Origin: Rhodanobacter denitrificans
GTDB lineage: Bacteria; Pseudomonadota; Gammaproteobacteria; Xanthomonadales; Rhodanobacteraceae
DNA length: 52,534 bases
Assembly (NCBI GenBank): GCA_017848855.1
Contig: JAFIHF010000031.1
Span: 1-52,534, forward strand
Reading direction: 5' to 3'
Shown piece after piece: positions 29,017 to 38,476 of this stretch (positions are counted from its first letter, which is position 1; each line of letters starts with the position of its first letter). A program made the position numbers and the translations under genes. The notes beneath the pieces were generated by a model, which was given only the letters and a program-made list of their open reading frames with translations, ran no database searches and was not told where the DNA came from.

Positions 29017-30258
29017 TCAGAAGTTCCTGGTGAACCAGTTGCGCCATTTGCCGAGCAGGCCGCCGACGCCGGCCAGCGCGGGGCTGCCGCCGCGCACGGC
29101 CACGTTGTGGCGCGCGCCGTGCAGCAGCAGACCCACGCCGGTGGCGTGCAGCGGGCTGCTGATCACCTCGCCGAGGCCGCTGATCTCCTGCGGCACGCCC
29201 AGGCGCACCATCTTGTGGAAGATCTCCTCGGCCAGCTCCAGCGCGCCTTCCATCTTCGCGGCGCCGCCGGTGAGCACCACGCCGGCCGCCACCAGGCTGT
29301 CGTAGCCGGAGCTGCGCAGGCGGTCCTGCACCATCTCGAAGATTTCCTCGTAGCGCGCCTGCACGCTCTGCGCCAGCGCCTGCCGCGCCAGCCGGCGCGG
29401 CGGGCGGTCGCCCACGCTGGGCACCTGGATGGTCTCGTCGGCGTGGGCGAACTGGGTCAGCGCGCACGCGTACTTGATCTTGATCTCCTCCGCATGCGCG
29501 GTCGGCGTCTGCACGGCGTAGGTGATATCGCCGGTGATCTGGTCGCCGCCGATCGGCAGCGAGGCGGTGTAGCGGATCGAGCCCTGGGTGTAGATCGCCA
29601 TGTCGGTGGTGCCCGCGCCGATGTCGACCAGGCACACGCCCAGCTCGCGCTCGTCGTCGGTGAGCACCGCGCGGGCGCTGGCCAGCGCCGAGGGCACCAG
29701 CTCGTCCACGGAAAGCCCGCAGCGCTGGATCGACTTGGTGATGTTCTGCACCGCCGCGGCCGCGCCGGTGACCAGGTGCACGTTCGCCTCCAGCCGCACG
29801 CCGCTCATGCCGACCGGCGAGCGGATGCCGTCCTGGCCGTCGATGCGGTACTCCTGCGACTCCTTGTAGAGCACCTTGCGGTCGGCCGGGATCGCCACCG
29901 CGCTGGCCGCCTCCAGCACCTGCTCCAGGTCGCCGGGGGTGACCTCGCGGTCGCGGATCGCCGCATTGCCGTGCGAGTTGCGCGTTTCCAGGTGGCTGCC
30001 GGAGATCGAGGCGGTCACCGCGCGGATGTCGCAGCCGGCCATCAGCTCGGCCTCCTCCACCGCGCGCTGGATCGAGTTCACGGTGGATTCGATGTCCACC
30101 ACCATGCCCTTGCGCATGCCGCGCGAGACATGGGTGCCGATGCCGATCACGGTGATCGGTTCGCCCGGCTCGTACTCGCCCACGATCGCGGTGACCTTGG
30201 AAGTGCCGATGTCGAGGCCGACCACCAGTTGCTTGTCGTTGCGCGTCTTCATATGCAT
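29017..30258 (-). CDS. ftsA: Cell division protein FtsA
   Basis: 413 residues, actin/Hsp70 ATPase fold: VVGLDIGTSKVTAIVGEYEP (phosphate 1), CLVDIGAGTTDMAIY (phosphate 2), VVLTGGAAKMEGALELAEEI (adenosine). The SHS2 1C domain is at about 85-165. The C-terminal amphipathic tail GLLGKWRNWFTRNF is the membrane-targeting sequence that tethers FtsZ. Two ATGs occur three codons apart (30258 and 30252); GAGG at five bases supports the first. Separated from ftsQ by 7 bp. Confidence 0.97.
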   Translation of the reverse strand: MHMKTRNDKQLVVGLDIGTSKVTAIVGEYEPGEPITVIGIGTHVSRGMRKGMVVDIESTVNSIQRAVEEAELMAGCDIRAVTASISGSHLETRNSHGNAAIRDREVTPGDLEQVLEAASAVAIPADRKVLYKESQEYRIDGQDGIRSPVGMSGVRLEANVHLVTGAAAAVQNITKSIQRCGLSVDELVPSALASARAVLTDDERELGVCLVDIGAGTTDMAIYTQGSIRYTASLPIGGDQITGDITYAVQTPTAHAEEIKIKYACALTQFAHADETIQVPSVGDRPPRRLARQALAQSVQARYEEIFEMVQDRLRSSGYDSLVAAGVVLTGGAAKMEGALELAEEIFHKMVRLGVPQEISGLGEVISSPLHATGVGLLLHGARHNVAVRGGSPALAGVGGLLGKWRNWFTRNF

Positions 30259-30265
30259 GGCGTCC

Positions 30266-31006
30266 TCACGAGCGGCGCGTGGTGGCGGGTGCGGCGGCCG
30301 GCGCAGGCTGCGGCCAGCGCACCGCGAAGCCGTTGGTGTAGCGCAGGTCGGCGTAGACGAATCCCTGGTCGTGGCCGGCCATCAGCTGCGGGTAGACATC
30401 GAGGAAGCGGCGCAGCCGCACGCCGGCGAGGTCGCGGTCGCCGATCACGATGCGCGCGCCGCTCGCCGTGGTGACGCTCCAGCTGCCGCGCGCGGTGAGC
30501 GCCACGCCGTTGATCGAAAGATGCGTGCCGGCGAACGCCTTGCGCACGTCGGCGTAGAAGCCCACCACTTCGGCGAGGCGGTCGTCCGGCCCTTCCAGAT
30601 CGGGCAGCGCGGCGGCGTCGGCGGCGCCGATCGGCGCGTCGAACAGCTTGCCCTGCCGGCTGATCAGCTGCTTCTCGTTCCAGCGCGCGAACGGCTGGCG
30701 CTCGATCACGCGCAGCTGCAAGGTGTCCGGCCAGCGCTTGCGCGCCTCCACCGACTCCACCCACGGCAGCGCCGCCACCGCCTGCTGCACGCCGTCGAGG
30801 TTCAGCGCGAAGAAGCCCTTGCCCAGCTTCGGCAGCACCGCGGCGCGCAGCTCGTCCATGTCCACGTGGCGGAACTCGGCCTGCACGGTGAGCTTGGTCA
30901 CCGGCCAGCGGTCGGCGGCAAACCAGCCGTGCAGCACGCCGACGATCGGCAGCGCCAGCAGGGCGATGGCGAGGCACCAGGCGACGAGGCGGACGCTACC
31001 CCTCAT
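30266..31006 (-). CDS. ftsQ: Cell division protein FtsQ
   Basis: 246 residues: short cytoplasmic stretch MRGSVRLV, one membrane helix (about 8-28), a POTRA domain ([20 protein letters not shown] to about residue 105), and a C-terminal beta domain ([33 protein letters not shown]) that binds FtsB/FtsL. The tail is Ala/Pro-rich. It bridges early and late divisome proteins. Start 31006 overlaps the ddl stop as ATGA. Confidence 0.95.
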   Translation of the reverse strand: MRGSVRLVAWCLAIALLALPIVGVLHGWFAADRWPVTKLTVQAEFRHVDMDELRAAVLPKLGKGFFALNLDGVQQAVAALPWVESVEARKRWPDTLQLRVIERQPFARWNEKQLISRQGKLFDAPIGAADAAALPDLEGPDDRLAEVVGFYADVRKAFAGTHLSINGVALTARGSWSVTTASGARIVIGDRDLAGVRLRRFLDVYPQLMAGHDQGFVYADLRYTNGFAVRWPQPAPAAAPATTRRS

Positions 31007-32100
31007 GCATCCCCCCGGAAACTCGTTTCGAGCACGCGCCAGCACAGCGTCTCGTAGTCGATGCCGGCGGCCTTCGCGGCCTTGGGCACCAGCGAGTGCG
31101 AGGTCATGCCCGGCGCGGTGTTCACCTCCAGCAGCCAGTTGCGGCCCTGGCGGTCGCGCATCACGTCGACGCGGCCCCAGCCGCTGCAGCCCAGCGCGTC
31201 GAACGCGGCCAGCGCCAGCGCGCGCAGTTCGCTCTCGGCCTCGCCCTGCAGGCCGGGGCACAGGTACTTCGTGTCCTCGGCGATGTACTTCGCGTTGTAG
31301 TCGTAGAACGCGCCCTTCGGCACGATGTGGATCGACGGCAGCACCTCGCGGCCGAGGATGCCCACGGTCAGCTCGTCGCCCTCGATCAGGGTTTCCATCA
31401 GGAGGTCGCCCGGATACTTCGCCGCCAGTTCGACCGCGCTGTCCAGCTGCGCCTCCTCGAACACGCGGGTGACGCCCACGCTGGAACCTTCGCAGGCCGG
31501 CTTCACGATCAGCGGGAAGCCGATCGTGCGCGCGGCCGCGTGCACCGCCGCTGCGTCGGCGCCGCGCGCCAGCGCCACGAACTTCGGCGTGGGCAGGCCC
31601 AGCGACTGCCACACGCGCTTCGAACGCGGCTTGTCCATCGACAGCGCCGAGCCGAGCACGCCCGAACCGGTGTACGGCACCTTGAGCGATTCCAGCGCGC
31701 CCTGCAGCACGCCATCCTCGCCGCCGCCGTGCTGGCCGTGCAGGATGTTGAACACGCGCGCGAAATGGCCGGCGCGCAGCGCATCGAGCAAGGCGGGAAT
31801 GCCGTCGATCGCGTGCGCGTCCACGCCGCGCGCCTTGAGCGCGGCCAGCACGTTGCGACCGGAATCCAGCGATACCTCGCGCTCGGTCGAGCTGCCGCCC
31901 ATCACCACGGCGACGCGGCCGAAGGAGGCCGGGACTCGGGACTCGGGACTCGGGACTCGGGAGGCATCCGAGGCGAGTCTTGAATCCGCGCCATTCCCGG
32001 CCACGACTTCCACTGCATTGCCGTTTTGGCCCTGCCCTGGGGTTTGCTCTTTTCCCGAGTCCCGAGTCCCGAGTCCCGAGTCCCGATCATGATTGGCCAT
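31003..32100 (-). CDS. ddl: D-alanine--D-alanine ligase with repeat-derived N-terminal insertion
   Basis: 365 codons from the ATG at 32100, which overlaps the murC stop as TGATG. The enzyme proper begins at residue 60 ([20 protein letters not shown]). The ATP-grasp domain has [33 protein letters not shown] and [17 protein letters not shown], so the fold and ligands are intact. Residues 5-58 (with [11 protein letters not shown] and [11 protein letters not shown]) are encoded by an inverted-repeat element at 31930-32086 and are absent from normal Ddl, which is about 305-320 residues. The insertion keeps frame. An internal GTG/ATG cluster (codons for VAVVM) could start translation but would delete most of the first beta strand. 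It makes D-Ala-D-Ala for MurF. Confidence 0.93.
   Translation of the reverse strand: MANHDRDSGLGTRDSGKEQTPGQGQNGNAVEVVAGNGADSRLASDASRVPSPESRVPASFGRVAVVMGGSSTEREVSLDSGRNVLAALKARGVDAHAIDGIPALLDALRAGHFARVFNILHGQHGGGEDGVLQGALESLKVPYTGSGVLGSALSMDKPRSKRVWQSLGLPTPKFVALARGADAAAVHAAARTIGFPLIVKPACEGSSVGVTRVFEEAQLDSAVELAAKYPGDLLMETLIEGDELTVGILGREVLPSIHIVPKGAFYDYNAKYIAEDTKYLCPGLQGEAESELRALALAAFDALGCSGWGRVDVMRDRQGRNWLLEVNTAPGMTSHSLVPKAAKAAGIDYETLCWRVLETSFRGDA
31930..32086. repeat. GGGACTC-heptamer inverted-repeat element inside ddl
   Basis: Four tandem GGGACTC units plus GGGA (31931-31962) at one end and four GAGTCCC-type units (32053-32086) at the other, around an 88-bp centre rich in C. The total is 157 bp. 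The ends match the element at 35872-36014 but the centres differ. Translated on the leftward strand it is open throughout and in frame with ddl. Confidence 0.88.
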
Positions 32101-33545
32101 CACGCGGCACCTTTCGTCTTGAGTTGTCCCAGCGCGGCGATCTCCACTGCGGCCGCGCCGATGTCGCCGGCGCCGAGCAGCAGCAGCAGGTCGCCGTCGC
32201 GCAGCAGCGCCGGCAGGGTGTCCTTGAGTTCGCGCGGATGCTCGACCAGCACCGGATCGACCTTGCCGCGCGCGCGCACCGCACGCGCCAGCGCGCGGCC
32301 GTCGGCGCCGGCGATCGGCGCCTCGCCGGCGGGATAGACCTCGGTGAGCACCAGCACGTCGGCCTCGGCCAGCACGTTCGCGAAGTCGTCGAGCAGGTCG
32401 CGCGTGCGGCTGTAGCGGTGCGGCTGGAAACCGACCACGAGGCGGCGCTCGGGCCAGCCGCCGCGCGCGGCGGCGAACACCGCGGCCAGCTCGCGCGGAT
32501 GGTGGCCGTAGTCGTCCACCAGCAACACGCTGCCGTGGTCGAGCGCCAGCTCGCCGCGGCGGTGGAAGCGCCGGCCCACGCCCTGGAAATTCGCCAGCGC
32601 GTGGGCGATCGCCTCGGCGCCCACGCCCAGCTGCCAGCCGATGCTGGCGGCGGCCAGCGCGTTCAGCACGTTGTGCCGGCCCGGCAGGTTCAGCGTCACC
32701 GGCAAGGCGCCGGCATGGCCGGGCAGGTGCAGGTCGAAATGCATCTGGAAGCCGTGCTGGCGCACGTCGGAGGCGCGCACGTCGGCGTCCGCGGTGGCGA
32801 TGCCGTAGGTCATCACGCGGCGCGTGGTGGTCTTCGCCAGCTCGGCCACCTCGGCGTCGTCCACGCACAGCACGGCCAGTCCGTAGAACGGCAGGCGGTG
32901 CAAGAAGTCGCCGAAGGCCTTCTTCACCTCGGCGAAATCGCCGTGGTAGTTCTCCAGGTGGTCGGCGTCGATGTTGGTGACCGCGGCGATCACCGGCGAC
33001 AGCAACAGGAAGGAGCCGTCCGACTCGTCGGCCTCGGCCACCAGGTATTGCCCGGTGCCCAGCCGCGCGTTGGCGCCGGCGGCGTTGAGCTGCCCGCCGA
33101 TCACGAAGGTGGGGTCGTAGTTCGCCTCGGCCAGCACGCTGGCGACCAGGCTGGTGGTGGTGGTCTTGCCGTGCGTGCCGGCGATCGCGATGCCGCGGCG
33201 GAAGCGCATCAGCTCGCCCAGCATCTCCGCGCGCGGAATCACCGGGATGCGCGCGGCGCGCGCGGCGACCAGCTCGGGGTTGTCCGGCTTGATCGCGCTG
33301 GAGGTCACCACCACGTCGGCGTCGCCCACGTTGGCGGCGTCGTGGCCGGTATGCACCACCAGGCCCAGCTGCGCGAGGCGCTGCGCGGTGGGCGAATTCG
33401 CCTTGTCCGAACCGGACACCGCGTAGCCCAGGTTGTGCAGCACCTCGGCGATGCCGCTCATGCCCACGCCGCCGATGCCGATGAAGTGCACGCGGCGGAA
33501 CGTGGTCATCAGGTCTTCGTGCGCGAGCAGGCGACGCGGGGTCAT
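32100..33545 (-). CDS. murC: UDP-N-acetylmuramate--L-alanine ligase
   Basis: 481 residues. N-terminal nucleotide fold [23 protein letters not shown] loop [20 protein letters not shown] (about 122-141), [25 protein letters not shown], and [16 protein letters not shown] near the C-terminus. It adds L-Ala to UDP-MurNAc. Two ATGs compete: 33545 ([12 protein letters not shown] first) overlaps the murG stop as ATGA and resembles the longer N-terminus I recall for Xanthomonas MurC, so it is preferred; 33509 would give the shorter enteric-style start. Confidence 0.95.
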   Translation of the reverse strand: MTPRRLLAHEDLMTTFRRVHFIGIGGVGMSGIAEVLHNLGYAVSGSDKANSPTAQRLAQLGLVVHTGHDAANVGDADVVVTSSAIKPDNPELVAARAARIPVIPRAEMLGELMRFRRGIAIAGTHGKTTTTSLVASVLAEANYDPTFVIGGQLNAAGANARLGTGQYLVAEADESDGSFLLLSPVIAAVTNIDADHLENYHGDFAEVKKAFGDFLHRLPFYGLAVLCVDDAEVAELAKTTTRRVMTYGIATADADVRASDVRQHGFQMHFDLHLPGHAGALPVTLNLPGRHNVLNALAAASIGWQLGVGAEAIAHALANFQGVGRRFHRRGELALDHGSVLLVDDYGHHPRELAAVFAAARGGWPERRLVVGFQPHRYSRTRDLLDDFANVLAEADVLVLTEVYPAGEAPIAGADGRALARAVRARGKVDPVLVEHPRELKDTLPALLRDGDLLLLLGAGDIGAAAVEIAALGQLKTKGAA

Positions 33546-34618
33546 GCGGCCACCTCCAGGCAGGCGCGGGCGATGGCATCGGCCGCGTCGGGTTTGGCCA
33601 GCGTGCGCGCGGCGCCGGCCATCGCCAGCAGTCGCGCACGGTCGTGCAGCAGCGCGTCCAGGCGCTGCGCGAGTCGTTCCACGTTCAAATCGCGTTCCTG
33701 TATCAGTTCGGCGGCGCCGACGGCGACCAGCGCCTCGGCGTTGCGGGTCTGGTGGTCGTCCACCGCATGCGGGAACGGCACCAGCACCGCGCCCAGTCCG
33801 GCCGCGGTGAGTTCGGCCAGGGTCAGCGCGCCGGCGCGGCACACCGCGAGGTCGGCCCAGGCATAGGTGCCGGCCATGTCGTCGATGAACGGCACCACCT
33901 GCGCCTCGACGCCGACTTTTGCGTAAGCCTCGCGCGCCTCGTCGAGGCCGCGCTGGCCGCACTGGTGCAGCACCTCGGGGCGGCGCTCCGCCGGCAGCTT
34001 TGCCAGCGCCTGCGGCAGCGCGAGGTTCAAGGCGCGCGCGCCGAGGCTGCCGCCCAGCACCAGCAGGCGCGGCTTCCCGGCGCGATCGGCGAGACGCTGC
34101 GCCGGCGGCGCCAGCGCTGCGATCGTGCCGCGCACCGGATTGCCCACCCACGCCGCGTTCGGCAGCGCGTCGGCGAAACCGGCCAGCACGCGCTGCGCAT
34201 GCGCGGCGAGCTTGCGGTTGGTGAAGCCGGCCACGCGGTTCTGCTCGTGCACCAAGAGCGGCGTGCCGGTGAAGCGCGCGGCGAGGCCGCCGGGGCCGGC
34301 CACGTAGCCGCCCATCGACAGCACGCTGCGCGGCTTGAGCTTGCGCAGCACGGCGAACGCGGACAGCAGCGCACGCAGCAGCATCCACGGCGCCGCGAGG
34401 CGCGTCTTCCAGCCCTTGCCGCGCAGGCCGCCCACGCGGATCGCATGCAGCTCGATGCCGTGCGCCGGCACCACCCTGGTCTCCATGCCGCCCACCGCGC
34501 CCAGCCACGCCACCGGCACGCCCTGCGCGCGCAACGTTTCGGCCACGGCAAGGCCGGGGAAGATGTGGCCGCCGGTGCCGCCGGCCATGATCAGCACGGG
34601 ACGCGGTGCGGCGCTCAT
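33542..34618 (-). CDS. murG: Lipid II synthase MurG (GlcNAc transferase)
   Basis: 358 residues, GT-B fold. [20 protein letters not shown] is the N-terminal glycine-rich acceptor loop; [17 protein letters not shown] and [14 protein letters not shown] are conserved; the UDP-GlcNAc site is [16 protein letters not shown] and [20 protein letters not shown]. It transfers GlcNAc to lipid I at the inner membrane face. ATGA overlap with ftsW upstream and with murC downstream. Confidence 0.96.
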   Translation of the reverse strand: MSAAPRPVLIMAGGTGGHIFPGLAVAETLRAQGVPVAWLGAVGGMETRVVPAHGIELHAIRVGGLRGKGWKTRLAAPWMLLRALLSAFAVLRKLKPRSVLSMGGYVAGPGGLAARFTGTPLLVHEQNRVAGFTNRKLAAHAQRVLAGFADALPNAAWVGNPVRGTIAALAPPAQRLADRAGKPRLLVLGGSLGARALNLALPQALAKLPAERRPEVLHQCGQRGLDEAREAYAKVGVEAQVVPFIDDMAGTYAWADLAVCRAGALTLAELTAAGLGAVLVPFPHAVDDHQTRNAEALVAVGAAELIQERDLNVERLAQRLDALLHDRARLLAMAGAARTLAKPDAADAIARACLEVAA

Positions 34619-35847
34619 GCCACCGCCGCCTCGCGCGGACGCGCCGCGCCGTTCACGTCGCTGGCGGCCACCGCCGCGGGCATGTTGCGGGCCTGCTGGC
34701 GCGCGTCCAGCGCGCGGTTGATCTCGTAGGTGGCGCGCAGCAGCACGCCGGCCATCGCGCAGGTCAGCACCATCGAGGAACCGCCGTAGCTGATCAGCGG
34801 CAGGGTGAGGCCCTTGGTGGGCAGCGCGCCGAGGTTCACGCCCACCGAGACGATCGCCTGCAGCGCCAGCATCAGCGAGACACCGAACGCGACGTAGCCG
34901 GCGAAGCGCTGGCCCACCTCGACGCCCTTCAGGCCCAGGTACAGGCCGCGGCCCACCGCCAGCGCGAACAGGCCCATCACCAGCACCACGCCGGCCAGGC
35001 CCAGTTCCTCGCCGATCACCGCGAAGATGAAGTCGGTGTGCGCCTCGGGCAGGTACGAGAGTTTCAGCACGCTGGAGCCCAGGCCCACGCCGGTCCACTC
35101 GCCGCGGCCGATCGCCATCAGCGACTGGGTGAGCTGGAAGCCGTCGGTGAACGGGTGCTCCCACGGGTTCATGAACGAGGTGAGCCGCTTCACGCGGTAG
35201 CTTTCGCCGGTGGCCGCGATGTACAGCAGCGGCATCAGCGGCATGCCCATCACGCACAGGTAGACCGGCCGCGCGCCGCCCAGCCAGACCATCGCGATGG
35301 TCACCGAGATCACCAGCGTGGCCGAGCCGAAGTCCGGCTGTGCCAGCAGCAGCAGCACGATCACGCCCGCCACCACGATCGGCTTGATCAGGCCGAGGAA
35401 CTGCGTCTCGATGCTGTCGCGCTGGCGCACCAGGTAGCTGGCCACGTACACCACCAGGATCAGCTTCACCGCCTCCACCGGCTGGAAGCTGGTGAGGCCG
35501 AGGTTCAGCCAGCGGTGCGCGCCGTTGATGCGCATGCCGAAATGCGGCACGAACACCGCCAGCAGCAGCAGCACCGCCAGGCCCAGCAGCGGGAACGCGT
35601 AGCGCTCCAGCAGCTTCAGCTCGGTACGCATCGCCACGCTCGCCGCGGCCACGCCCAGCGCGAGGAAGAACAGGTCCTTCTTCAGGTAATAGAACGCGCC
35701 CGCGTTGCTGCTGTCGGCCACCGCGATCGAGCTGGAGGTCACCATCACCACGCCCACGCTGGCCAGGCCGACCAGCGCGACCAGCAGCCACAGGTCGTAG
35801 TGGCCCTGCGGGCCGCTGCGGCGTTGGGCTTGGGAGGTGTTAAGCAT
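34615..35847 (-). CDS. ftsW: Division-specific peptidoglycan glycosyltransferase FtsW
   Basis: 410 residues with about ten membrane helices of the SEDS family. Signature blocks: [24 protein letters not shown] (catalytic Asp equivalent), the large periplasmic loop [20 protein letters not shown], and [19 protein letters not shown]. It polymerises lipid II together with FtsI. It is the only gene in the mraZ-to-ftsQ run without a direct overlap to its upstream neighbour apart from the 43-bp mraZ-rsmH spacer: a 171-bp gap to mraY holds the second heptamer element and no murD. GGGGG lies upstream of the ATG as ribosome site. Confidence 0.96.
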   Translation of the reverse strand: MLNTSQAQRRSGPQGHYDLWLLVALVGLASVGVVMVTSSSIAVADSSNAGAFYYLKKDLFFLALGVAAASVAMRTELKLLERYAFPLLGLAVLLLLAVFVPHFGMRINGAHRWLNLGLTSFQPVEAVKLILVVYVASYLVRQRDSIETQFLGLIKPIVVAGVIVLLLLAQPDFGSATLVISVTIAMVWLGGARPVYLCVMGMPLMPLLYIAATGESYRVKRLTSFMNPWEHPFTDGFQLTQSLMAIGRGEWTGVGLGSSVLKLSYLPEAHTDFIFAVIGEELGLAGVVLVMGLFALAVGRGLYLGLKGVEVGQRFAGYVAFGVSLMLALQAIVSVGVNLGALPTKGLTLPLISYGGSSMVLTCAMAGVLLRATYEINRALDARQQARNMPAAVAASDVNGAARPREAAVA

Positions 35848-35871
35848 GGGGCACCCCCGGGGCTAGGCGTG

Positions 35872-36014
35872 CGGGACTCGGGACTCGGGACTCGGGACTC
35901 GGGAAAGCCGAAGCAGACCCCGCGAGGGGATGGCGTACTGCGCCACAAGCGCACGAAACGACGGCAAGCGTCGAGGCGCCTTGCCGAGTCCCGAGTCCCG
36001 AGTCCCGAGTCCCG
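35872..36014. repeat. GGGACTC-heptamer inverted-repeat element in the mraY-ftsW gap
   Basis: Four GGGACTC units plus GGGA (35873-35904) and four complementary units (35984-36014) around a 79-bp centre; 143 bp in all. It ends 4 bp before the mraY stop at 36019 and nearly fills the gap where murD lies in many gammaproteobacterial dcw clusters. The stems could form a long hairpin in the dcw mRNA. Confidence 0.88.
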
Positions 36015-36018
36015 TTCA

Positions 36019-37119
36019 TCAGCGCACCTTCAACGTGGCGAGGCCGATCAGCACCAGCACGACGCTGATGATCCAGAAGCGCACGATCACCCGCGGCTCG
36101 GGCCAGCCCTTCAGCTCGAAGTGGTGGTGGATCGGCGCCATGCGGAACACGCGCTTGCCGGTGAGCTTGAAGCTGGCCACCTGGATCATCACCGAGGCGG
36201 TTTCCAGCACGAACACGCCGCCCATCACCAGCAGCACGATCTCCTGGCGCACGATCACCGCGATGCAGCCCAGCGCGGCGCCGATCGCCAGCGCGCCCAC
36301 GTCGCCCATGAACACCTGCGCGGGATAGGTGTTGAACCACAAAAAGCCCAGCCCCGCGCCGGCCAGCGCGCCGCAGTAGATCGCCAGCTCGCCCGCGCCG
36401 GGGATCGAGGGGATGCCCAGGTATTCGGAGAACACACGATTGCCGGCGAGGTAGGCGAACACGCCGAGCGCGCCCGACACCAGCACGGTGGGCAGGGCGG
36501 CGAGGCCGTCGAGGCCGTCGGTGAGGTTCACCGCGTTGGAGAAGCCCACCACGATGAAATAGGCCACCACCACGAAGAACACGCCCAGCGGAATCGCCAC
36601 GTGCTTGAACAGCGGCACGAACAGCGCGGTCTCCGCCACCGGCGCGTTGCCCACGGCATGCGGCGCGGTGACGTACAGGAACAACGCCGCGCACAGCCCG
36701 AACACCGACTGCCAGAAATACTTCCAGCGCGAGGCGAGGCCGCGACTGTCCTTCAGCACCAGCTTGCGGTAGTCGTCGTAGAAGCCGATCACGCCGAACG
36801 CCAGCATCACCGCCAGCACCACCCACACGTAGCGGTTGTGCAGGTCGGCCCACAGCACGGTGGCGACGGTCACCGCGAACAGGATCATCACCCCGCCCAT
36901 GGTCGGCGTGCCGGCCTTGGACAGGTGCGTCTGCGGGCCGTCGCTGCGCACCACTTGGCCCGCCTTCAGCGCGGCCAGCCGGTTGATCAGCCACGGTCCG
37001 CACAGCAGCGACATCGCCAGCGCGGTGAGCGCGGCCATGATGCTGCGGAAGGTGATGTACTGGAACAGGTGCAGGGCGGTGAAATGCCGCGCCATCCAGT
37101 CTGCGAGATCAAGCAGCAT
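36019..37119 (-). CDS. mraY: Phospho-MurNAc-pentapeptide translocase
   Basis: 366 residues, about ten membrane helices. Conserved catalytic/Mg sites: [13 protein letters not shown] (paired Asp), [11 protein letters not shown] (Asp), [14 protein letters not shown] (Asp), and the cytosolic loop [15 protein letters not shown] with the HHH motif. It makes lipid I from UDP-MurNAc-pentapeptide and undecaprenyl phosphate. Its start overlaps murF by 11 bp. The 3' end runs directly into the heptamer element. Confidence 0.97.
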   Translation of the reverse strand: MLLDLADWMARHFTALHLFQYITFRSIMAALTALAMSLLCGPWLINRLAALKAGQVVRSDGPQTHLSKAGTPTMGGVMILFAVTVATVLWADLHNRYVWVVLAVMLAFGVIGFYDDYRKLVLKDSRGLASRWKYFWQSVFGLCAALFLYVTAPHAVGNAPVAETALFVPLFKHVAIPLGVFFVVVAYFIVVGFSNAVNLTDGLDGLAALPTVLVSGALGVFAYLAGNRVFSEYLGIPSIPGAGELAIYCGALAGAGLGFLWFNTYPAQVFMGDVGALAIGAALGCIAVIVRQEIVLLVMGGVFVLETASVMIQVASFKLTGKRVFRMAPIHHHFELKGWPEPRVIVRFWIISVVLVLIGLATLKVR

Positions 37120-38476
37120 GGTCGCCGCCCTCCTTTCCGGTCGCGCCTTCCAGCGCCTGCACCACCTGCTCCATGCCTGCCGAATGCGAGCCCTTGACCA
37201 GGCAGGTCACGCCACCGTGCAGACCGGCCCGCAGCGCAGCGATCAAGGCCGCCTTGTCGGTGAAATGTGTGCCACCCGCGCCGAACGCTTCGACCGCCGC
37301 CGCGCTGAGCGGGCCGACCGCGAACAGCCGCTCGATGCCGCGCTCGCGCGCCTGCCCGCCCACGCCGGCATGCAGCGCGCGCGCGTCGGCGCCCAGTTCG
37401 GCCATGTCGCCCAGCACCAGCCAGCGTTCGCCGCTCGCCAGCGCCAGCGTGTCGATCGCCGCGGCCATCGAGCTGGGGTTCGCGTTGTAGCTGTCGTCGA
37501 TCAGGGTGGCGCCGTCCGGCAGTTGCACGCGGCGCAGGCGGCCGGCGACCGCGCGCGCCTGCTCCAGCCCCGCCACGATGGTGTCCAGCGGCACCTCCAG
37601 CGCCAGCGCGATGGCCGCCGCCGCCAGCGCGTTCGCCACGTTGTGGCGGCCGGGCAGCGCGAGCTTCACCTCGGCGTCGCCCACCGGCGTGCTCAGCACG
37701 AAGCGCGAACCGTCGGCGCGCTGCTCGACGATGTCCGCGCCCACGTCGGCCTTGTGCTCCAGCCCGAAGCGCAGCACGCGGCGCGTGCCGGCCAGGCCGG
37801 CGAAGAAACCGGCGAACGCGTCGTCCGCATTGATGATCGCCACGCCGTCCGCGGGCAGCGCCTGGTACAGCGCGCCCTTGGTCTCGGCCACGCCTTCCAC
37901 GCTGCCCATGCGCTCAAGATGCGCGGGCGCGATGATGTTGACGAGGCCGATATCGGGCCGTGCGATGGCGGCGAGGTAGGCGATGTCGCCGGGCTTGCCC
38001 GCGCCCATCTCCAGCACCGCGTATTCGGCGTCTTCCGGCATCGCCAGCAGGGTCAGCGGCAGGCCGATCTCGTTGTTGAAGCTGCCCGCGTTGACATGGG
38101 TGCGCCCGTGCAGCGACAGGATCGCGGCGGTCAGCGTCTTCACCGTGGTCTTGCCGTTGGAGCCGGTGATGCCGACCACCCGTGCGTGACGCTGCGCGCG
38201 CACCGCGCTGGCGAGGTCGCCGAGCGCGGCTTCCACGTCGTCCACCAGCACCTGCGGCAGCGGGCTGTCCACCTTGCGTGCCACCAGCGCGCCGGCGGCG
38301 CCGGCGGCCTGCGCCTGCGCGAGGTAATCGTGGCCGTCCACGTGCTCGCCCTTGAACGCGGCGAACAGGTCGCCGGGCTTGAGCTTGCGGGTGTCGATCG
38401 CGACGCCGCCCACCGCGGCGTCGGCGCCGAGCAGGCGGCCGTGAGTCCACATCGCGATGGCGGAGAGCTGCATCAT
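37109..38476 (-). CDS. murF: UDP-MurNAc-tripeptide--D-Ala-D-Ala ligase
   Basis: 455 residues. ATP loop [35 protein letters not shown], the [15 protein letters not shown] block, [19 protein letters not shown] and a C-terminal [14 protein letters not shown]. It adds the D-Ala-D-Ala made by Ddl to the UDP-MurNAc-tripeptide. Start 38476 overlaps the murE stop (ATGATG run; the first ATG gives the usual ATGA coupling). Confidence 0.96.
   Translation of the reverse strand: MMQLSAIAMWTHGRLLGADAAVGGVAIDTRKLKPGDLFAAFKGEHVDGHDYLAQAQAAGAAGALVARKVDSPLPQVLVDDVEAALGDLASAVRAQRHARVVGITGSNGKTTVKTLTAAILSLHGRTHVNAGSFNNEIGLPLTLLAMPEDAEYAVLEMGAGKPGDIAYLAAIARPDIGLVNIIAPAHLERMGSVEGVAETKGALYQALPADGVAIINADDAFAGFFAGLAGTRRVLRFGLEHKADVGADIVEQRADGSRFVLSTPVGDAEVKLALPGRHNVANALAAAAIALALEVPLDTIVAGLEQARAVAGRLRRVQLPDGATLIDDSYNANPSSMAAAIDTLALASGERWLVLGDMAELGADARALHAGVGGQARERGIERLFAVGPLSAAAVEAFGAGGTHFTDKAALIAALRAGLHGGVTCLVKGSHSAGMEQVVQALEGATGKEGGDHAA

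Noticed and set aside
31930-36014. GGGACTC tandem arrays as a CRISPR array
   Set aside because: Heptamers without spacers, arranged as inverted arms; no cas genes in the window.
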